Shown here piece by piece: positions 13,983-15,185 of a DNA stretch of 15,185 nucleotides. The stretch comes from an uncultured Clostridia bacterium (GTDB taxonomy: Bacteria > Bacillota > Clostridia > TANB77 > CAG-508): the NCBI GenBank assembly GCA_944393305.1, contig CALXZS010000012.1, forward strand, positions 1 to 15,185, given 5' to 3'. The translations under genes and the position numbers were made by a program. Each line of letters begins with the position of its first letter. Within the stretch, counting starts at the first letter, position 1. Under the pieces are notes generated by a model, which was not told the DNA's origin, searched no databases, and was given only the letters and a program-made list of their open reading frames with translations.

Positions 13983-15185
13983 ATGAATTCTAAAGGAAAA
14001 GGAAAGATTTTAATTTTTATATTAGTTGCAATAGTTATTATTTTAGGAATTTTATTTGCCCATATGATATATGCACCAACTTTAAATCCAAATAATACTT
14101 TGGATAATAATTTAAATGTTTCAACTGAAAATACAGTTGCTTTTGACTCTACTTCTAACAATGAGCTATTTTCCACATATTATTCACAAGCTGACTCTAT
14201 TATAAGCACCATGACATTAGATGAAAAAGTAGGTCAAATGTTTTTGGCAAGGTATCCAGAATCTAGTAGCATGGCAATTAAGGAAATAAATGAAGATACT
14301 CCTGGTGGTTATATACTTTTTGCTAGAGATTTTAAAAATGAGACAAAAGATTCTATTAAACAAAAATTAGAAGAATGTCAAAATGCTAGTAAGATTGATT
14401 TATTTTTAGGAGTAGATGAAGAAGGCGGAACTGTTGTTAGAGTAAGTAGTTATAAGAATTTTAGAAATTATCCATTTGAAGCACCAAGAGATATTTATTC
14501 TAAATCTGGTATGAGTGGTATTATTAGTGATTCTCATGAGAAAAGTGAATTATTAAAAAGCCTTGGACTTAATATGAATTTAACTCCTGTTGTTGATGTT
14601 CCAAGTTCTTCAAGTGATTTTATATATGATAGAGCTTTTAGTACAAATGTAAATGAAGTTGTTAACTTTGCAGAAAATGTTATTAATACTATGAAGGAAG
14701 ATAACATTATTTCTGTCATGAAGCATTTTCCTGGGTATGGAAATAATGTTGATACACATACCGGAATTGCTATTGATAAAAGGGATATTACCACTTTTGA
14801 AAATACAGATTTTCTTCCTTTTGAAAAAGGAATTGAACTTGGTTGTCCTTTTATTTTAGTTAATCATAATATTGTTGAATGTATGGATAGTGAAAAACCC
14901 GCTTCTTTATCTAAAAATGTTCATGATATTTTAAGAAATGATTTGAATTTTACTGGACTTATTATTACTGATGATTTAGCAATGGACGCTGTTAATGAAT
15001 ATGTTGAAAATGGTAATGCAGCCACAACCGCGGTTCTTGCTGGAAATGATATGATTATTTCTTCTGATTTTACTAAGCAAAAAGATGAGATTATAAATGC
15101 TGTGAATAATGGTATAATTTCTGAAGATATAATAAATGATTCAGTTAGAAGGATTTTAGCGTGTAAACTTGCTTATGGAATAATA
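13983..15185 (+). CDS. Membrane-anchored glycoside hydrolase family 3 protein, NagZ-like (3' end cut off)
   Basis: An open frame of 401 codons reaches the right edge without a stop. AAAGGA lies eight bases before the ATG. Residues 9-30 form a single hydrophobic N-terminal segment without a lipobox Cys, so the enzyme is probably anchored outside the membrane. A 40-residue polar linker follows, then the family 3 barrel: TLDEKVGQMFLAR (about 79-91), VDEEGGTVVR (about 141-150), KHFPGYGNNVDTH (from K247, with the catalytic-acid His region) and ITDDLAMDA (D330/D331, nucleophile region). The KHFPGxG...DxH motif marks beta-N-acetylglucosaminidases of the NagZ type, which trim muropeptides. The last visible residues (RRILACKLAYGII) resemble the end of this domain, so little may be missing. 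The substrate is inferred from family only. Confidence 0.87.
   Translation, partial: MNSKGKGKILIFILVAIVIILGILFAHMIYAPTLNPNNTLDNNLNVSTENTVAFDSTSNNELFSTYYSQADSIISTMTLDEKVGQMFLARYPESSSMAIKEINEDTPGGYILFARDFKNETKDSIKQKLEECQNASKIDLFLGVDEEGGTVVRVSSYKNFRNYPFEAPRDIYSKSGMSGIISDSHEKSELLKSLGLNMNLTPVVDVPSSSSDFIYDRAFSTNVNEVVNFAENVINTMKEDNIISVMKHFPGYGNNVDTHTGIAIDKRDITTFENTDFLPFEKGIELGCPFILVNHNIVECMDSEKPASLSKNVHDILRNDLNFTGLIITDDLAMDAVNEYVENGNAATTAVLAGNDMIISSDFTKQKDEIINAVNNGIISEDIINDSVRRILACKLAYGII

Overview
The window is AT-rich, tightly packed DNA from a low-GC Gram-positive bacterium, most likely a Clostridia-type Firmicute. Three things point there: strong AGGAGG-type ribosome binding sites, the conserved rlmN-prpC-prkC-rsgA-rpe gene order, and a YlbJ-type sporulation membrane protein. 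Almost everything is housekeeping chromosome. There is no CRISPR array, no rRNA or tRNA gene and no transposase, apart from a cut-off Rpn/PD-(D/E)XK-type gene at the left edge. No gene-free stretch exceeds 300 bases.

Layout. (1) 1-215, minus: N-terminal part of an Rpn-like nuclease gene, divergent from nth. (2) 338-967, plus: nth (endonuclease III), with a clear promoter and a 12-bp terminator hairpin that also faces the end of the opposing operon. (3) 6545 down to 1046, minus: an operon with a strong promoter at 6562-6590. It encodes the radical-SAM methylase RlmN, the phosphatase/kinase pair PrpC and PrkC, the ribosome-assembly GTPase RsgA and a divergent ribulose-phosphate 3-epimerase. The prkC-rsgA junction holds a 140-bp nested-palindrome element (2596-2735) that no gene explains. 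(4) 12756 down to 6607, minus: a second operon with uvrC, an unlisted 34-codon membrane-protein ORF, an RlmI-like methyltransferase, a short RluA-family pseudouridine synthase and an MgtA-like P-type ATPase. (5) 12896 to the right edge, plus: a ylbJ-type gene, then a membrane-anchored NagZ-like family 3 glycosidase open to the end of the window.

How the genes work together. The rlmN operon links rRNA/tRNA modification, Ser/Thr signalling that senses cell-wall fragments through PASTA repeats, and late 30S ribosome assembly. The uvrC operon joins nucleotide excision repair to RNA modification and ion transport. nth and uvrC both serve DNA repair but are separate transcription units. ylbJ and the NagZ-like gene both concern the envelope or spore.

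Most worth a second look: the nested-palindrome element; the 34-aa membrane protein; the uvrC leader, where an inverted repeat overlaps the -10 and a hairpin separates a ribosome binding site from a start codon; swapped membrane ion-site residues in the P-type ATPase; and a possibly leaderless ylbJ. None of these is a demonstrated new system; the first is the best candidate.
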